Positions 63,405 through 64,000 of a stretch of DNA of 64,000 nt are shown piece by piece (the first letter of the stretch is position 1; every line of letters starts with the position of its first letter). A program made the translations under genes and the position numbers. The notes below the pieces were generated by a model that worked only from the letters and a program-made list of their open reading frames with translations, did no database searches and was not told where the DNA came from. The stretch comes from Paenibacillus oceani (lineage in GTDB: Bacteria > Bacillota > Bacilli > Paenibacillales > NBRC-103111), in contig NZ_JACXJA010000037.1 in assembly GCF_014705615.1 (NCBI RefSeq), positions 1-64,000 of the forward strand, read 5' to 3'.

Positions 63405-64000
63405 ATCATGCAGGCATCAAAATGACGAATCCGTCGAAGCTGGCTGAGGAGTTTGTGGAGACCGGCAAGCTGAGTAGTCTGTCGATCATCGATATGCACA
63501 CGCATATGGGTCCGTTTTACGGCACTTTTTTGCCGGAGGCCGGATTGGATCGGATGATCCGCATGATGGACGCGGAAAACATAGAATGGATCATTTCCGC
63601 TCCCCACAGCGCCCTGTTCGATCCGATTGCCGGCAACGGCGAGATCGTACAGGCGATGGCCAAGCATCCGAAGCGCATATTCGGCTACTATACGTTTAAT
63701 CCGAATTACGCCGACGGGCTGGAGCGCGATCTCGCCGATTTCGACCGGCATCCGGGGTACGTCGGGTTCAAGCTTTTGCCGGATTACCACAAGTACCCGT
63801 TAACCGGGGCAAAGTTGACGCCGCTATATGAATTCGCGAGCGACAGAGGATTGCTGCTGCTCTCGCATACATGGGGACATAGCCCGTATAACCCGCCGCG
63901 GATGATCGAAGAGCTGGCGCGCCGGTACCCGAGAATCAAGTTTCTGATGGGACATTCGGCTCCCGGCGAATGCGACCGGGCGATCGAGCTTGCGGCGGAG
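63401..64000 (+). CDS. amidohydrolase-2 family protein, cut by window end
   Basis: The first 200 residues are in the window; there is no stop before 64000. It has the metal motif IIDMHTHMGPF, then GFKLLPDYHKYPL, LLLLSHTWGHSP and LMGHSAPGE, all expected ligand strands of amidohydrolase-2 enzymes. Start ATG 63401 overlaps the stop of the HxH-lacking paralogue upstream. Likely a decarboxylase or lactonase/hydrolase of the same pathway. Confidence 0.88.
   Translation, partial: MNHAGIKMTNPSKLAEEFVETGKLSSLSIIDMHTHMGPFYGTFLPEAGLDRMIRMMDAENIEWIISAPHSALFDPIAGNGEIVQAMAKHPKRIFGYYTFNPNYADGLERDLADFDRHPGYVGFKLLPDYHKYPLTGAKLTPLYEFASDRGLLLLSHTWGHSPYNPPRMIEELARRYPRIKFLMGHSAPGECDRAIELAAE

Overview
The window reads as chromosomal DNA of a Gram-positive, spore-forming Bacillota, most likely Paenibacillus or a close relative. 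The evidence is GGAGG-type ribosome binding sites with TTG and GTG starts, lipoprotein signal peptides, YesM/YesN-type two-component proteins, several AraC regulators beside carbohydrate-binding lipoproteins, a ywqB-ywqA pair and a FusB-type EF-G-binding protein. The backbone is moderately GC-rich. Two stretches (about 1-10000 and about 36900-44300) look AT-richer and hold most of the mobile or decayed material.

Left part (1-10300): a worn region. It has a decayed endospore-appendage-like gene, the 5' half of a group II intron without its reverse transcriptase, and a TetR gene behind a promoter carrying two helically phased operators. A frameshifted IS110 element separates that TetR from an FtsX-type ABC exporter. 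Then follow a frameshifted carboxymuconolactone decarboxylase-like gene, a MarR gene abutting a headless MFS remnant, and a decayed low-complexity gene.

10300-25500: an alpha/beta hydrolase; a cobalamin riboswitch with terminator controlling two BtuF-like proteins; GyrI-like and YdeI-like genes; a LacI regulator, a solute-binding lipoprotein and a Tat-exported beta-helix protein; a GLUG-protein remnant, a hairpin repeat, and ywqB-ywqA.

25900-36800: a class II lanthipeptide locus, the most distinctive part of the window. It has a 47-residue precursor (missed by gene callers with a length cutoff), an intercistronic hairpin, LanM and a peptidase-type LanT. These are followed by a thioredoxin-like protein and a VKOR-like protein, a pair suited to forming disulfides. 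The precursor core has four Cys but only two dehydratable residues, so two Cys are left over. Downstream in the same direction are a histidine kinase, a response regulator and a solute-binding protein, without permeases or LanFEG.

36900-44300: an AT-richer stretch with two antibiotic-resistance type genes (FusB-like and rifampin phosphotransferase), a methyltransferase, membrane proteins, an XRE regulator, and a second copy of the intron 5' end directly behind the fusB-like terminator.

44600-64000: carbohydrate-related genes interrupted by a TelA/VWA module. They include two more solute-binding lipoproteins (all three are 441 codons long and homologous), a cytoplasmic-looking Cys-type sulfatase, a heparinase II/III-like protein, two AraC regulators, an unrecognised large enzyme, a phosphotriesterase-like hydrolase and two amidohydrolases, the last cut by the window end. 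None of the enzymes in this part shows a signal peptide, which suggests intracellular processing of imported, perhaps sulfated or uronic-acid-containing, oligosaccharides. The matching ABC permeases are not in the window.
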